A program made the position numbers and the translations under genes. 64,000 nucleotides of DNA from Knoellia sp. Soil729. Its GTDB lineage: Bacteria; Actinomycetota; Actinomycetes; Actinomycetales; Dermatophilaceae. The notes under the pieces were generated by a model. That model worked only from the letters and a program-made list of their open reading frames with translations. It was not told where the DNA came from and ran no database searches. The DNA is taken from the NCBI RefSeq assembly GCF_001427985.1, contig NZ_LMSA01000002.1, forward strand, positions 784,544 through 848,543, in the 5' to 3' direction. This document shows positions 25,620-35,771 of the stretch, one piece after another (within the stretch, counting starts at the first letter, position 1; every line of letters starts with the position of its first letter).

Positions 25620-26540
25620 TCACGCCGCGGCGATCGCTGAGCGCACCTTGGCCACCGCTGCCCCGCCACGCTCCAGATCGGCCCAGGTGAGCCGCACCAC
25701 GACGTAGCCGAGTCGGCGCAAGGCGTCCTCGCGCTTCTTCTCCGCCCACAGCACCGCAGGATCGCCGGAGTCGTACTTCATCCGCCCGTCGAACTCGACG
25801 ATGACGTTCGTGCCACGGACCAGGAAGTCGACCCTGCCCACGAGGTGGCCGGAGCGGTCACGGATCTCCACCTGGGGGTCGAGGACCAGCCCGGCGACAC
25901 CCAGCACCACGGCGCAGCGAGACTCCCCGACGGACTCACGGCGCCCGTCGACGAAGCCCACCATCGCGAGCGCTCGGCTCCCGTGCCGCCACTGGGCCAC
26001 GACCTCGGCCGCAGCCCTGAGCTCCTCCATGGTCACCGTGCCCTCGCGCAGCGCCTGGTCGGCACTCACGACGCCCTGGACGATCCCGTGGTCGACGGCG
26101 TGCTGCACCAGCGCGTCCCCCAGTGGCACGGCGGGTCCGAGCCCGGTGTCGACCGCCGGTTGACCTCTCCACCGGCGAACCCGGTAGGACGACAGCCCGA
26201 TCGACCGGTCGATGGTGCGCAGCACCTGGACCTTGCCCAGGTCCGTGCCCCACACCGTCCCGCCATGGGCAAGTACCGCCGTGACGCTCGTGAGCGTCGC
26301 ATCGTCCCAGAGAAGCGCCGTGCCTGTGGCCAAGGTCTTGTGCCAGGACTCGGGTGAGTCGGCGTCGACGAGCGACTGCACGGCATACAGGCCCCTGGCG
26401 GGATGGAGAAGCGACGCATCCTTCACCGCGTCCACCAGACCACACGGAGTCAGCCCGGCACGCAGGGCCTGACGCGTCGTGAACAGGCCGTGCTGCGAGG
26501 CGGCGAGGTCGATCAGGGCCGGTTCGAGAGGTGTCGTCAT
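25620..26540 (-). CDS. AbiEi-like N-terminal / DUF559 C-terminal protein
   Basis: 306-residue protein, ATG 26540. The N-terminus (AASQHGLFTTRQALRAGL) is the winged-helix type seen in AbiEi-like antitoxins. The C-terminus is a DUF559 PD-(D/E)XK-like fold: VDFLVRGTNVIVEFDGRMKY about residue 235 (Asp, Glu) then EKKREDALRRLGYVVVRLTWADL about 265. Very many actinomycete genomes carry multiple solo copies. No AbiEii-like toxin lies beside it, so an active toxin-antitoxin pair is not supported. Nuclease activity is inferred from the fold only. Confidence 0.78.
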   Translation of the reverse strand: MTTPLEPALIDLAASQHGLFTTRQALRAGLTPCGLVDAVKDASLLHPARGLYAVQSLVDADSPESWHKTLATGTALLWDDATLTSVTAVLAHGGTVWGTDLGKVQVLRTIDRSIGLSSYRVRRWRGQPAVDTGLGPAVPLGDALVQHAVDHGIVQGVVSADQALREGTVTMEELRAAAEVVAQWRHGSRALAMVGFVDGRRESVGESRCAVVLGVAGLVLDPQVEIRDRSGHLVGRVDFLVRGTNVIVEFDGRMKYDSGDPAVLWAEKKREDALRRLGYVVVRLTWADLERGGAAVAKVRSAIAAA

Positions 26541-26644
26541 GCGTGCAGGATCGACGCCAGTTCTGGAGCCGCGCCAGAGTGACCTTGGGGTTCTGTGGAC
26601 AACTCCGGCGGCAGGCCAGCCCTGTGGACAGCGGCGACCGGAGG

Positions 26645-26705
26645 GAACCTGGGGGACCGGAGGGTAATCAACCATCCGGTCGCCCAAGTTCCCGCATGGG
26701 GAGCA
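26645..26705 (-). terminator. 3'-end element, family 1, copy C
   Basis: On the minus strand, TGCTCCCCATGCGGGAA (26705-26689) lies 20 bases after the pntB stop, preceded by CCCAACTTT. It is followed by a hairpin whose arms are TCCGGTC/GACCGGA around a TTGATTA-containing loop (26655-26681). Same motif, same placement as copies A and B. Confidence 0.7.
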
Positions 26706-26725
26706 AAAGTTGGGACTCGGGCGGG

Positions 26726-28105
26726 TCAGAGGGCGGAGAGGATGTCGCTGACCCGCTCCTTGGCGTCCCCGAAGAGCATCTGCGAGTTGTCGCGGAAGAA
26801 CAGCGGGTTCTGCACGCCCGCATAGCCCGTCGCCATCGACCTCTTGAAGACGATCACGTCCTTGGCGTTCCAGACCTCCAGCACCGGCATTCCGGCGATG
26901 GGCGACGTCGGGTCCTCGGCCGCAGCCGGGTTGACGGTGTCATTGGCGCCGATGACCAGGACGACGTCCGTGGACGCGAAGTCGTCGTTGACCTCGTCCA
27001 TTTCGAGCACGATGTCGTAGGGCACCTTGGCCTCGGCCAGCAGCACGTTCATGTGCCCGGGCAGTCGACCTGCGACGGGGTGGATGCCGAAGCGCACGTC
27101 GACGCCCCTGTCTCGCAGCTGTTTGGTGAGCTCGGCAACGGGATACTGGGCCTGCGCGACGGCCATGCCGTAGCCGGGGGTGATCACGACCGACGACGCC
27201 TCGCGCAACAGGTCGGCCACACCCTCGGCGGTGATCTCGCGGTGCTCGCCGTAGTCCTTGTCCTCGCCGATCACGACCTCCTGGCCGAACCCGCCAGCAA
27301 TGACCGACACGAACGAGCGGTTCATCGCCTTGCACATGATGTAGCTGAGGATCGCACCCGAGGCACCCACGAGCGCACCGGTGACGATGAGCAGGTCGTT
27401 GCCGAGCATGAAGCCGGCAGCGGCCGCGGCCCAGCCGGAGTACGAGTTGAGCATCGACACCACGACCGGCATGTCGCCGCCGCCGATGGAGGCGACGAGG
27501 TGCCAGCCGAAGACCAGCGCGATCACCGTCATGAGGAGCAGCGGCACGATCGAGTGCGACTGGATGAACCAGCCGAGCAGCAGCGCCGAGACCACCAGGG
27601 CCGCGAGGTTGAGCCAGTGCCGTGCGGGCAGCATCAGCGGCGTCGACTTCATCCGGGCCGACAGCTTGAGGAACGCCACGATCGAGCCGGTCAGGGTCAC
27701 CGCACCGATGAACACCCCGAGGAAGACCTCGACGCTGTGGATCGTGTCGGACGAGTCGCCCACCGTGAGGTGGCTGTTGATGCCGACGAGCACCGCCGCG
27801 AGCCCGACGAAGCTGTGCAGCATCGCGACCAGCTCGGGCATCTGGGTCATCTCGACCTTGCGCGCCCGCCACAGCCCGATGGCCGCGCCGATCGCCATGG
27901 CCACCGCGATGAGCAGCAGCGTCGAGAGGGCGTGCGAGGACCGCGACAGGACGAGCCAGACGGTCGCGCCCAGGGCGATCACCATTCCGGTGACGCCGAA
28001 GGCGTTGCCCTCCTTGGCGCTCTCGTGCTTCGAGAGCCCAGCCAGGGACAGGACGAAAAGAACTGCAGAGACGATGTATGCCGCTGCCACCACGTTCGTT
28101 GTCAT
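26726..28105 (-). CDS. pntB: NAD(P) transhydrogenase beta subunit
   Basis: 459-residue membrane subunit. It couples proton entry to hydride transfer from NADH to NADP+. About eight helices fill residues 1-265. The NADP(H)-binding dIII domain follows, about 285-459: [18 protein letters not shown] (GxGxxVxxA form), [31 protein letters not shown] and [14 protein letters not shown]. These are all diagnostic of PntB. It starts 7 bases after pntA and forms an operon with it. The product would supply NADPH, and it complements the NADH/NADPH balance of pathways such as 6-phosphogluconate oxidation. Confidence 0.94.
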   Translation of the reverse strand: MTTNVVAAAYIVSAVLFVLSLAGLSKHESAKEGNAFGVTGMVIALGATVWLVLSRSSHALSTLLLIAVAMAIGAAIGLWRARKVEMTQMPELVAMLHSFVGLAAVLVGINSHLTVGDSSDTIHSVEVFLGVFIGAVTLTGSIVAFLKLSARMKSTPLMLPARHWLNLAALVVSALLLGWFIQSHSIVPLLLMTVIALVFGWHLVASIGGGDMPVVVSMLNSYSGWAAAAAGFMLGNDLLIVTGALVGASGAILSYIMCKAMNRSFVSVIAGGFGQEVVIGEDKDYGEHREITAEGVADLLREASSVVITPGYGMAVAQAQYPVAELTKQLRDRGVDVRFGIHPVAGRLPGHMNVLLAEAKVPYDIVLEMDEVNDDFASTDVVLVIGANDTVNPAAAEDPTSPIAGMPVLEVWNAKDVIVFKRSMATGYAGVQNPLFFRDNSQMLFGDAKERVSDILSAL

Positions 28106-28112
28106 CGTCGCC

Positions 28113-29663
28113 TCAGTCCTTCCGGAACATCTCGAGCATGCGGCCGGTCACAGCGAAGCCTCCGAAGATGTTGATGCTGGCGACGAGGATCGCGAGGAAC
28201 GCGATGGTCTTGACGACGAGGTCGTCGGAGTCGATCTGCAGCAGGCCGCCGACGACGATGATGCCGCTGATGGCGTTGGTCTCTGCCATGAGCGGCGTGT
28301 GCAGGGCGTGGGAGACGTTGGAGATGACGTAGAAGCCGACGATCACCGCGAGCGCGAACACCGTGAAGTGGCCGAGGAAGACCGCCGGGGACGCTGACGC
28401 GACGAGGGCGAAGACGAGCGCGCCGATGGCCATCCAGAGGTACTTCAGGCGGGGGTCGCGCGGCTTCTTCGGCTCCTTGGCCTGTGCCGTGGCGAGCGCT
28501 GCACTGGCCCCTGCGGCGCCACCAGGGGCCACAGCGGCAGACACCTGCACCGGGGGCGGCGGCCACATCACCTCCCCGTCGTGGACGACGGTCATGCCGC
28601 GCTGCACCTGGTCCTCGAGGTCGAGGGTGAACGTGCCGTCCTTCTCGGGGGTGACGAGCTTGAGCAGGTTGACGAGGTTGGTGCCGAAGAGCTGCGACGC
28701 CTGGGTGGGCAGCCGTCCCGGCAGGTCGGTGTAGCCCAGGATCGTCACCCCACCGGCGGTGACGACCTTCTGGTCGGGGACGGACCCGGCGACGTTGCCA
28801 CCGTTGGCTGCGGCCATGTCGACGATGACCGAGCCCGGCTTCATCGACGCGACCATCTCCTCGTCGAGCAGCCTCGGGGCCGGCCTGCCGGGGATGAGGG
28901 CGGTGGTGATGACGATGTCGACGTCCTTGGCCTGCGCGGCATACAGCTCGACGGCCTTGGCGTTGAAGTCCTCCCCCGTCTCCTTGGCGTAGCCGTCGGC
29001 GGAGGGGCCGGTGTCCTCGACCTCGATCCGCAGGAACTGCGCGCCCATCGACTCGACCTGCTCGGCGACCTCGCTGCGCGCGTCGAAGGCCCGCACCACG
29101 GCGCCGAGCGAGCCCGCTGTGCCGATCGCAGAGAGCCCCGCCACGCCGGCGCCGATGACGAGCACCTTGGCCGGGGGCACCTTGCCCGCCGCCGTCACCT
29201 GCCCGGTGAAGAACGAGCCGAACTCGTGGGCCGCCTCGATGACGGCGCGGTAGCCGCCGATGTTGGCCATCGACGACAGCACGTCGAGGGACTGGGCCCG
29301 TGAGATGCGGGGCACCGCATCCATCGCGAGCGCCGTCACCCCACGCTCGGCGAGGGCCGACACCAGCTCCGGCTTGAGCGCGGGTGACAGCAGGCTGACG
29401 AGAGTCTGGCCCGGACGCAGCCGGTCCAGCTCCTCGGGCGAGGGCGCGTTGATCTTGAGGATGACATCGGTGTTCCACACCTCGCCCCCCACGACGTCGG
29501 CCCCGGCCGCGGCATAGGCCCCGTCCTCGAAGGTCGCGCGATGACCGGCGCCGGACTGGACGAACACGGCATACCCGAGTCCGATGAGCTGCTCGACAGT
29601 CTTGGGCGTGGCGGCCACGCGGGTCTCGCCGGCCAATGACTCCTGTGGCACACCGATGCGCAC
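28113..29663 (-). CDS. pntA: NAD(P) transhydrogenase alpha subunit (fused alpha1-alpha2)
   Basis: 516-residue subunit in the E. coli-type single-chain form. GTG 29663 is chosen because AGGAGGTCCTCC sits directly before it. The dI NAD-binding domain covers about 1-380: [19 protein letters not shown] start, [24 protein letters not shown] about 127, and [17 protein letters not shown] (Rossmann) about 168. An Ala/Pro linker follows, then three or four membrane helices (about 425-510; [21 protein letters not shown]). The mobile loop and NAD site appear intact. It is co-transcribed with pntB. Confidence 0.93.
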   Translation of the reverse strand: MRIGVPQESLAGETRVAATPKTVEQLIGLGYAVFVQSGAGHRATFEDGAYAAAGADVVGGEVWNTDVILKINAPSPEELDRLRPGQTLVSLLSPALKPELVSALAERGVTALAMDAVPRISRAQSLDVLSSMANIGGYRAVIEAAHEFGSFFTGQVTAAGKVPPAKVLVIGAGVAGLSAIGTAGSLGAVVRAFDARSEVAEQVESMGAQFLRIEVEDTGPSADGYAKETGEDFNAKAVELYAAQAKDVDIVITTALIPGRPAPRLLDEEMVASMKPGSVIVDMAAANGGNVAGSVPDQKVVTAGGVTILGYTDLPGRLPTQASQLFGTNLVNLLKLVTPEKDGTFTLDLEDQVQRGMTVVHDGEVMWPPPPVQVSAAVAPGGAAGASAALATAQAKEPKKPRDPRLKYLWMAIGALVFALVASASPAVFLGHFTVFALAVIVGFYVISNVSHALHTPLMAETNAISGIIVVGGLLQIDSDDLVVKTIAFLAILVASINIFGGFAVTGRMLEMFRKD

Positions 29664-29813
29664 GGAGGACCTCCTCGTGGGGGACAGACGTTCGCCCGTG
29701 AACCTACTAGGGCGACCCCCTCTGCCGTGGAGGATGTGACTGCGACAACGGCCGCGTCGCGTTGCCCGCTCGCCCATCGGCACGGAAGTGGCGGCCTTGA
29801 CTACGGTCAGGGG

Positions 29814-30248
29814 ATGAATGAGGCGAAGCTGTGGATCGTCGGGGCGGCCGCGCTCGTGCTCGTCGTGTCGGCCCTGGTCTGGGTGCTGCGCCAGCGTGGA
29901 GACACCGAGGATCCAGCGCCGCTCACTGGTTACCGCCCACCGGAGGTTCTGGACGCCCAGGTGTCGCGAGGCAGCGGTGTGACGTTCGGAAGCGACTCCG
30001 CGCAGGACGCGGCCGTCGTCGACCAGACCATCCCCCTGAGCCGCCTCGGTGGCGCCGGATGGCGAGATGGCACCGACGTGCCCACCGAACCGACGACCGA
30101 TGGGTATGCCGGCCCGTCACCGACCTGGGCCGAGGACGAGTCGGCAGACCGTCCGAACACGGACGAACCGCACGTCGAGGTCGACCAGACCATCCCCCGG
30201 TCCGCCCTGCGCGATGAGGTGGACCGGGAGCGCGGTGGTCACTGGTGA
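29814..30248 (+). CDS. Single-pass membrane protein with VDQTIP repeats
   Basis: 144-residue protein from ATG 29814: one N-terminal helix ([20 protein letters not shown]) then a hydrophilic acidic tail. The tail contains a repeated short motif, [10 protein letters not shown] about residue 70 and [10 protein letters not shown] about 126. I do not recognise a family. The repeated motif may be a docking or binding element. It converges with the acidic protein gene at 30272. Confidence 0.6.
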   Translation: MNEAKLWIVGAAALVLVVSALVWVLRQRGDTEDPAPLTGYRPPEVLDAQVSRGSGVTFGSDSAQDAAVVDQTIPLSRLGGAGWRDGTDVPTEPTTDGYAGPSPTWAEDESADRPNTDEPHVEVDQTIPRSALRDEVDRERGGHW

Positions 30249-30271
30249 GGCCGCGGAGCCGCCTCGGCGGA

Positions 30272-32335
30272 TCAGCTCTCTGAGGGGTTGAAGCCCGCGC
30301 GGCGGGCCGACTCCTCGTCGTAGAACCACACGTCGGGCTCGGCCGAGTCGTAGCCCTGCGAACCGGGGACACGGAACGTGTTGGTGTCGCGGTAGGCCTG
30401 GATCGGGTGGTCGGCCGGCTGCCCACGGTCCTCGAGGGGTGCCGCCGAGCCCACACCGTAGCCACCGTCGCGGATCTCGTCGACCCCGGAGATGCGCCGG
30501 CTCCAGCCACCGCCGACGGAGTCGCCTGACGGCTGCTCGTCACCCGCCATGCCGGCCCCCGGCTGCTCGTCGGCGCCGGACTGCTCGCCGGAGTCGGAGT
30601 CGGAGTCGACCGGATTGATCCGGTCGGTCCCATCGGGCCAGTGGGTGGCGTCACCGCGGTCGCCGTGGGTCTCGTCGTCGGTGCCGTCCGCGCGACCGGC
30701 GTCAGTGCCTTCCGCGCCACCGGCGTCGTCGCCCGCTGCAGCGTAACCTTCCGTGCCGGAGCCGGTTGCCGTCTCCCGGTCCTCCCACGTCTCCTCGGTG
30801 GTCGGCTCCTCACGACGGTCAGAGTCGGACGTCAACTCGTCGACGTCCTCGCCGCCCCGCTCCTCACTTCGGAACGCCTCGTGGGCACCGGTGCCGGTGG
30901 AGCCGTCACGGGCCGACGTGGAGTCCTCCTGAGCCAGGTCGTCGCGCGAGCCCTCGTAGGCCGACGCGCGTCCCTCGTCGTCGGACGTGTCGTGAGCCGA
31001 GGACTCGCCCATCCCCGCTGACTCAGCGGGAAGCGGCTCCGTCGAGGCGTAGTCCTCGACGTCGGTGATCATGACGGCCTCGCCGTCGGACGCCCCTCTG
31101 TCAGAGGCCAGGTCATGGGTGCCGCGGTCGTCCGCGTCTGCTCGCCCGGCGTCCGTTCGCTCGTCATCTGTCGTGGCGCCGGCCGTCGTCCGCTCGTCGC
31201 TGACGAAGCGATCGTCCTCGGAGGCGGCGTCCTGCCGACCGAGGTCGTCGCGCGACCCCTCGTCGGTCGCTCTCCGGGCCTCGTCGTCGGACCGGTCGAG
31301 GGAGTCCGACTTTTCCGCCCGGCCAGACTCGGCGGGCAGCGGCTCCGTCGAGGCGTAGTCCTCGACGTCGGTGATCATGACGGCCTCGCCGTCCGAGGCT
31401 GCGCCCCGGGTGCCGCGCTCGTCGCTGTTGAGGGTCGCGTCGTTGGCGGAGGCGTCGTCATCCGACCTCACGTCGTCCCGCGTCGTGTCGTCCTGGGTCA
31501 TGTCGTCACGCATCCCTTCGTCGTCCGAGCTGGCGCGCCCGGTGTCGTTGGTGCTCTCATTCCTGTCGTAGTCCCACTCGGTGGAGCCGCCGGACTCGCT
31601 CCGCGATGCAGAGCGCTCGACGTCAACCTCATGGGCGTGGTCGCTGAAGTCGGCGCCGGATGCCAGGCGCGAGGCCGCCTCCTCGTCGGTCACGTTGCCG
31701 CGTGTTGCGGCATACGCGCTTCCGACAGCCGCAGCTCCGGCAGCGGTGGCCGCAGCTCCGCTCCCCCCCGAACCCTCCTCATCGTCGCGCGCGCGGTCAC
31801 GGTTCGAGTCGCGGGCCAGCTCCGGGTCGGTCTGTGTCCCGGGAGCGCTCTCGATGCGAGAAGCGTTGTCCGACAGGGCAGCCGGGACGGGCCTGTGTGT
31901 CCGCGTCTCGTCGAGGGGACGCACGTCGTCGTCGAGGTCCTCCGGCAGAGGGCGGGGGTCGTCCTTGGCGACCTCAACGTCCGGGTCAAGCTCGTCGGCG
32001 CGGCGCAGCTCGGCCTCGTGGGCCCGGCGCGAGCGCTCCAGCTCATCCCGGTGCTGACGAGCCTCCTCCTCGGCGCGCTGAGCCTCGCGAGCGCTGAGCT
32101 CGGCCTGACGGGCGCGTTCCTCGGCCTCCTGCCGTGCGGTCGACGCACGCTCGTCCGCCTGCTGGGCGAAGTTCTCCTGACCGCGAAGCACGCCTCCACG
32201 CTGCTCGGCCTCGGCCCGGATGGTGGCGGCCTCAGCGCGCTGCTCGTCGAGCTTGCGCTGCTTGTTCCTCGAGAAGAGCCACCACAGCAGGAAGAGCACG
32301 GCGAGGATGACGAGGACTCCGATGACGTACTTCAT
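30272..32335 (-). CDS. Membrane-anchored, acidic disordered protein with sunset-type C-terminus
   Basis: 687-residue protein. One N-terminal helix (MKYVIGVLVILAVLFLLWWLF) is followed by a charged coiled coil about residues 27-115 (QEAEERARQAELSAREAQRAEEEA-like heptads). Then comes about 480 residues rich in Asp, Glu, Ser and Thr with almost no hydrophobic core. An 80-100-residue unit is duplicated inside it: the stretch ASDGEAVMITDVEDYASTEP appears twice, about 99 residues apart. The last 50 residues (AYRDTNTFRVPGSQGYDSAEPDVWFYDEESARRAGF) match the sunset domain of ArfC-like channel-accessory proteins. Envelope localisation is likely. The disordered belt may be a spacer across the wall. Function unproven. 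Confidence 0.72.
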   Translation of the reverse strand: MKYVIGVLVILAVLFLLWWLFSRNKQRKLDEQRAEAATIRAEAEQRGGVLRGQENFAQQADERASTARQEAEERARQAELSAREAQRAEEEARQHRDELERSRRAHEAELRRADELDPDVEVAKDDPRPLPEDLDDDVRPLDETRTHRPVPAALSDNASRIESAPGTQTDPELARDSNRDRARDDEEGSGGSGAAATAAGAAAVGSAYAATRGNVTDEEAASRLASGADFSDHAHEVDVERSASRSESGGSTEWDYDRNESTNDTGRASSDDEGMRDDMTQDDTTRDDVRSDDDASANDATLNSDERGTRGAASDGEAVMITDVEDYASTEPLPAESGRAEKSDSLDRSDDEARRATDEGSRDDLGRQDAASEDDRFVSDERTTAGATTDDERTDAGRADADDRGTHDLASDRGASDGEAVMITDVEDYASTEPLPAESAGMGESSAHDTSDDEGRASAYEGSRDDLAQEDSTSARDGSTGTGAHEAFRSEERGGEDVDELTSDSDRREEPTTEETWEDRETATGSGTEGYAAAGDDAGGAEGTDAGRADGTDDETHGDRGDATHWPDGTDRINPVDSDSDSGEQSGADEQPGAGMAGDEQPSGDSVGGGWSRRISGVDEIRDGGYGVGSAAPLEDRGQPADHPIQAYRDTNTFRVPGSQGYDSAEPDVWFYDEESARRAGFNPSES

Positions 32336-32453
32336 TGCGTGCGCTCCTGAGGATCGACATCGGGTGCTGCAGGCACCCTCGTGACCCCAAACTACCGTTC
32401 GACCTGCGCAATGTGGGCGGAGTTGCGGCGTTGCTTGAGGCCGCCGTCGGGCG

Positions 32454-34094
32454 TCAGTCCGAGCTGCTCAGACCCAGCTCGTTCACGGTGATCTCGCGCA
32501 TCTCGACCTTGCGCACCTTGCCCGTCACGGTCATGGGGAAGTCCTCGACGATGCGCACGTAGCGGGGCACCTTGTAGTGGGCGAGCTTGCCCGTGGCGAA
32601 CGCTCGCACGGTCTCGGCAGTGAGGGGCTCGGCGCCCTCGCGCATGCGGATCCACGCCGCGAGCTCCTCGCCGTACTTCGGGTCCGGCACACCGATCACC
32701 TGGGCGTCGAGAATGTCCGGATGGGTGTAGAGGAACTCCTCGATCTCACGGGGGTAGATGTTCTCGCCGCCGCGGATCACCATGTCCTTGATCCGCCCGG
32801 TGATCTGCAGGAAGCCCTCGTCGTCCATGACGGCGAGGTCACCCGTGCGCATCCACCCGTCGACCAGTGCCTCGGCGGTCTTGTCGTCCTGACCCCAGTA
32901 GCCCAGCATCACCGAGTAGCCCTTGGTCCAGAACTCACCGGCCTCGCCGTGAGGCAGCGTCTCGAGTGTCACCGGGTCGACGACCTTGACCTCGAGGTGC
33001 GGAGTCACCTGACCGACGGTGCCGACCTTGCGGTCGAACGGGTCGTCGGTGCGCGTCTGTGTCGAGACCGGCGACGTCTCGGTCATGCCGTAGGCGATCG
33101 TCATCTCGTCGATGCCGGATGCGATGAGCTTCTTCATCACCTCTGCGGGACAGGGCGAACCGGCCATGATCCCGGTGCGGACGGAGCTGAGGTCGTAGTC
33201 GCCGAAGTCGGGCAGCGCCCACTCGGCGATGAACATCGTGGGGACGCCGTAGAGGCTCGTGCACCTCTCGTCGGCGGTCGCAGCGAGGGTCAGCCGCGGG
33301 TCGAACCCCGGTGCAGGGATGACCATGCACGCACCGTGGCTGGTCGCCGCGAGGTTGCCCATGACCATGCCGAAGCAGTGGTAGAACGGCACCGGGATGC
33401 AGATCCGGTCCTCCTGCGTGTAGCGGCACATCTCGCCCACGAGGTAGCCGTTGTTGAGGATGTTGCGGTGGCTGAGCGTGGCGCCCTTGGGGAATCCCGT
33501 TGTCCCCGAGGTGTACTGGATGTTGATCGGGTCCTCCGGAGCCAGCTCCGCCCCGACGAGCGCCAGCCGTTCCTCGCTCACGCCGCCAGCGAGGGCGACG
33601 AGGTCGTCCCAGCTGTGCTGCCCGATGACCCAGACGTCCTCCAGGTCGGGGCACTCGTGCCGGACCTCCTCGATCATCGAGACGTAGTTCGACGCCTTGA
33701 ACGATGCTGCGGTGAACAGGCCGCGAATGCCCGCCTGCCCGAGGACGTAGCGCAGCTCGTGGGAGCGGTATGCCGGGTTGATGTTGACGAGGATGACGCC
33801 CACCTTGGCCGTCGCGAACTGCACCACCGTCCACTGGGCACAGTTGGGCGCCCAGATGCCGACGCGGTCACCCTTGTCGTAGCCCGCAGCCAGCAGCGCT
33901 CTGGCGAGCCGGTCCACCTCCGCACCGAACGCGGCATACGACCACCGAAGTCCCTGGGCACAGTCGACCAGCGCCTCGCGGTCGCCGTGCACGGCAATCG
34001 TCGCGTCGAGGTTGGCGCCGATCGTCTGCTCGAGCAGCGGTGGCTCGTGGGGGCCGGCCGAGTGCGACAGGGTCTCGTGCAGCGTGCTGGTCAT
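32454..34094 (-). CDS. Medium/long-chain acyl-CoA synthetase (AMP-binding)
   Basis: 546-residue AMP-forming acyl-CoA ligase. Motifs in order: YTSGTTGFPKGATLSHRN about residue 189 (P-loop), YGMTETSPVS about 345, GWMRTGDLAVMDDEGFLQITGRIKDMVIRGGENIYPREIEEFL about 425-465 (hinge and CoA domain), and VTGKVRKVEMR with the acylatable Lys at the C-terminus. The pattern is that of FadD/AcsA-like fatty acyl-CoA synthetases. ATG 34094 is chosen from family alignment; upstream frame sequence is unrelated. Substrate probably a medium- or long-chain fatty acid. It is divergent from the stress-protein gene. Confidence 0.88.
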   Translation of the reverse strand: MTSTLHETLSHSAGPHEPPLLEQTIGANLDATIAVHGDREALVDCAQGLRWSYAAFGAEVDRLARALLAAGYDKGDRVGIWAPNCAQWTVVQFATAKVGVILVNINPAYRSHELRYVLGQAGIRGLFTAASFKASNYVSMIEEVRHECPDLEDVWVIGQHSWDDLVALAGGVSEERLALVGAELAPEDPINIQYTSGTTGFPKGATLSHRNILNNGYLVGEMCRYTQEDRICIPVPFYHCFGMVMGNLAATSHGACMVIPAPGFDPRLTLAATADERCTSLYGVPTMFIAEWALPDFGDYDLSSVRTGIMAGSPCPAEVMKKLIASGIDEMTIAYGMTETSPVSTQTRTDDPFDRKVGTVGQVTPHLEVKVVDPVTLETLPHGEAGEFWTKGYSVMLGYWGQDDKTAEALVDGWMRTGDLAVMDDEGFLQITGRIKDMVIRGGENIYPREIEEFLYTHPDILDAQVIGVPDPKYGEELAAWIRMREGAEPLTAETVRAFATGKLAHYKVPRYVRIVEDFPMTVTGKVRKVEMREITVNELGLSSSD

Positions 34095-34170
34095 GAGTGG
34101 TGGCGATCCTTCTTCCCGGTGACGGTCCGAACGTACCCCGCGATCGTGCCTCGTGGGTATGGTCGCTGCC

Positions 34171-35085
34171 ATGGATGAACGCGAAGGTGACGCCATCCCC
34201 GACGGTGCTGTGGTCGTCGGGATCGGGAACAGCGACCGCGACGCCGAGTGCCTCGCCTGGGCCGGCCACTCCGCCCAGCGCTCGGGCAGCCCACTGCACA
34301 TCCTGCACGCCCACGACCTCAGCGCCGAGCTCGCCGCCATCGACCCCGTCGCGGGCAACGCCATCTCCCTCGGTCCGGACGGCGACCTCGGCAACACCCG
34401 GCTGCTCGACGACACCGTCGCCGCCGCGCGTGAGCGCTGGCCCGATGTCCGGGTGACCGGCAGCCAGCCGTTCGTGCGCCCCGAACAGGCTCTCATCGAC
34501 GCCTCGCGCAGCGCGCGGCTCGTCGTGGTCGGCGCGGCGCGAGAGAGCGTCCTGCAGCGCTTCGGTCTCGGTCGTCCGGCGCTGTCCGCTGCCATGCACG
34601 CGAAGTGCCCGGTCGTCATCGTTCCCCAGGGCTCGCGCGCCGACGCCGAGGGTCCGGTCGTCGTGGGGATCGACGGCTCGACGCACAGCCAGGCCGCCGC
34701 CGAACGCGCCTTCTGGATCGCAGACCTGCGCCGCGTCCCACTCATCGCCATCACCACGTGGAACGTCGAGGTGGTCGACGGCGTGGTCGTCACGACGCCA
34801 GGCACGGATGCGTGGAACGCCGTCGAGGCGAAGTACCGCGCAGTCGCCGACAAGGTGGTCGAGCCGCTGAGGACGCGCTACCCCGAGGTCGACTGCACGG
34901 TCGAGGTCCTGCGCTCCTCGCCTGCCAAGGCCATCGTGGAGCGCTCGGCGGATGCTGGGCTGATCGTCATGGGCACACGTGGCCGCGGCGGCTTCAGGGG
35001 CATGTTGCTGGGCTCGGTGAGCCAGCAGGTCCTCGAGACGGCGACCTGTCCCATGATGGTCGTCCACGCACCGTCGGTGAGCTGA
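34171..35085 (+). CDS. Tandem-domain universal stress protein
   Basis: 304-residue cytoplasmic protein with two Usp folds, about residues 10-145 and 155-300. Only the second keeps the ATP-binding motif G-x2-G-x9-G-S, seen as GTRGRGGFRGMLLGS about residue 270. The first domain has GAARESVLQRFGLG in place, so it is probably degenerate. ATG 34171 (MDEREGD) is preferred to ATG 34153. Such tandem USPs respond to hypoxia, nutrient or redox stress in actinomycetes. The following gene starts 7 bases later. Confidence 0.87.
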   Translation: MDEREGDAIPDGAVVVGIGNSDRDAECLAWAGHSAQRSGSPLHILHAHDLSAELAAIDPVAGNAISLGPDGDLGNTRLLDDTVAAARERWPDVRVTGSQPFVRPEQALIDASRSARLVVVGAARESVLQRFGLGRPALSAAMHAKCPVVIVPQGSRADAEGPVVVGIDGSTHSQAAAERAFWIADLRRVPLIAITTWNVEVVDGVVVTTPGTDAWNAVEAKYRAVADKVVEPLRTRYPEVDCTVEVLRSSPAKAIVERSADAGLIVMGTRGRGGFRGMLLGSVSQQVLETATCPMMVVHAPSVS

Positions 35086-35092
35086 TCCCGGC

Positions 35093-35722
35093 GTGCCCCA
35101 CCGCAGCGATCGCGACCGCTTCCTCGGGCGCATCGCCGGCGTCGGCTCGACGTCCGGGACCCGGGTCGTGGTCGGGGCCTGGTCGTCCTCCCCACTGGGC
35201 ACCTTCGCCGACGCCATGGTCGAGACCCGCTCCGGTCACCGGGTGCTGCTCGCCCCGCGCGACGCGGTGGTCGACTATGTCAGCGCCACCTACACCTTCG
35301 ACGAGGTGCGTGTGGAACCGTTGTCCTGCACGGCTGGTGAGCGCGGCTGGACGTTGCGGTCCGACTCGCTCTCGCTCGACCTGACGGTCGGATCCCGTAT
35401 GCCGTTGGGCTGGTTGCTGCACTCCCTTCCCCGTCCGCTGAGCGCCAGCCCCTCGTGGGCGCGCGTCGTGGACCCTGTCGCCCGCGTCGTGCTCCCCGGG
35501 GTGCGCACCGTCGGGACCGCACGCGAGGGCCGGCGTGAGTTCTATGGTGCCTCCGACCTGCACCGGGTGACGGCGGTCCGGGGTCGCTTCGACGGGCAGG
35601 AGCTCGGAGACCTCGCTGCGATCGACCCGCCCGCTTGCTTCGGCTTCTCGTCGACCCCGAGGACCCCGTCGGTGACCGAGGTCGTGACCACGGTGGTCCG
35701 GTCCGCAGCGTTGCCCCGCTGA
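35093..35722 (+). CDS. Conserved hypothetical protein
   Basis: 209-residue soluble protein from GTG 35093, directly after the USP gene and probably co-transcribed with it. I recognise no catalytic motif. The middle is beta-rich (TRVVVGAWSSSPLGTFADAMVETRSGHRVLLAP, RVVDPVARVVLPGVRTVG). Related proteins in actinomycetes are labelled hypothetical. It has a single Cys pair (SCTAG, PACFG). Confidence 0.7.
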   Translation: MPHRSDRDRFLGRIAGVGSTSGTRVVVGAWSSSPLGTFADAMVETRSGHRVLLAPRDAVVDYVSATYTFDEVRVEPLSCTAGERGWTLRSDSLSLDLTVGSRMPLGWLLHSLPRPLSASPSWARVVDPVARVVLPGVRTVGTAREGRREFYGASDLHRVTAVRGRFDGQELGDLAAIDPPACFGFSSTPRTPSVTEVVTTVVRSAALPR

Positions 35723-35771
35723 GGTCCGTGACCACTTCACCTGCGGCCGGCGCCCTGTTAACTTCACGGAG

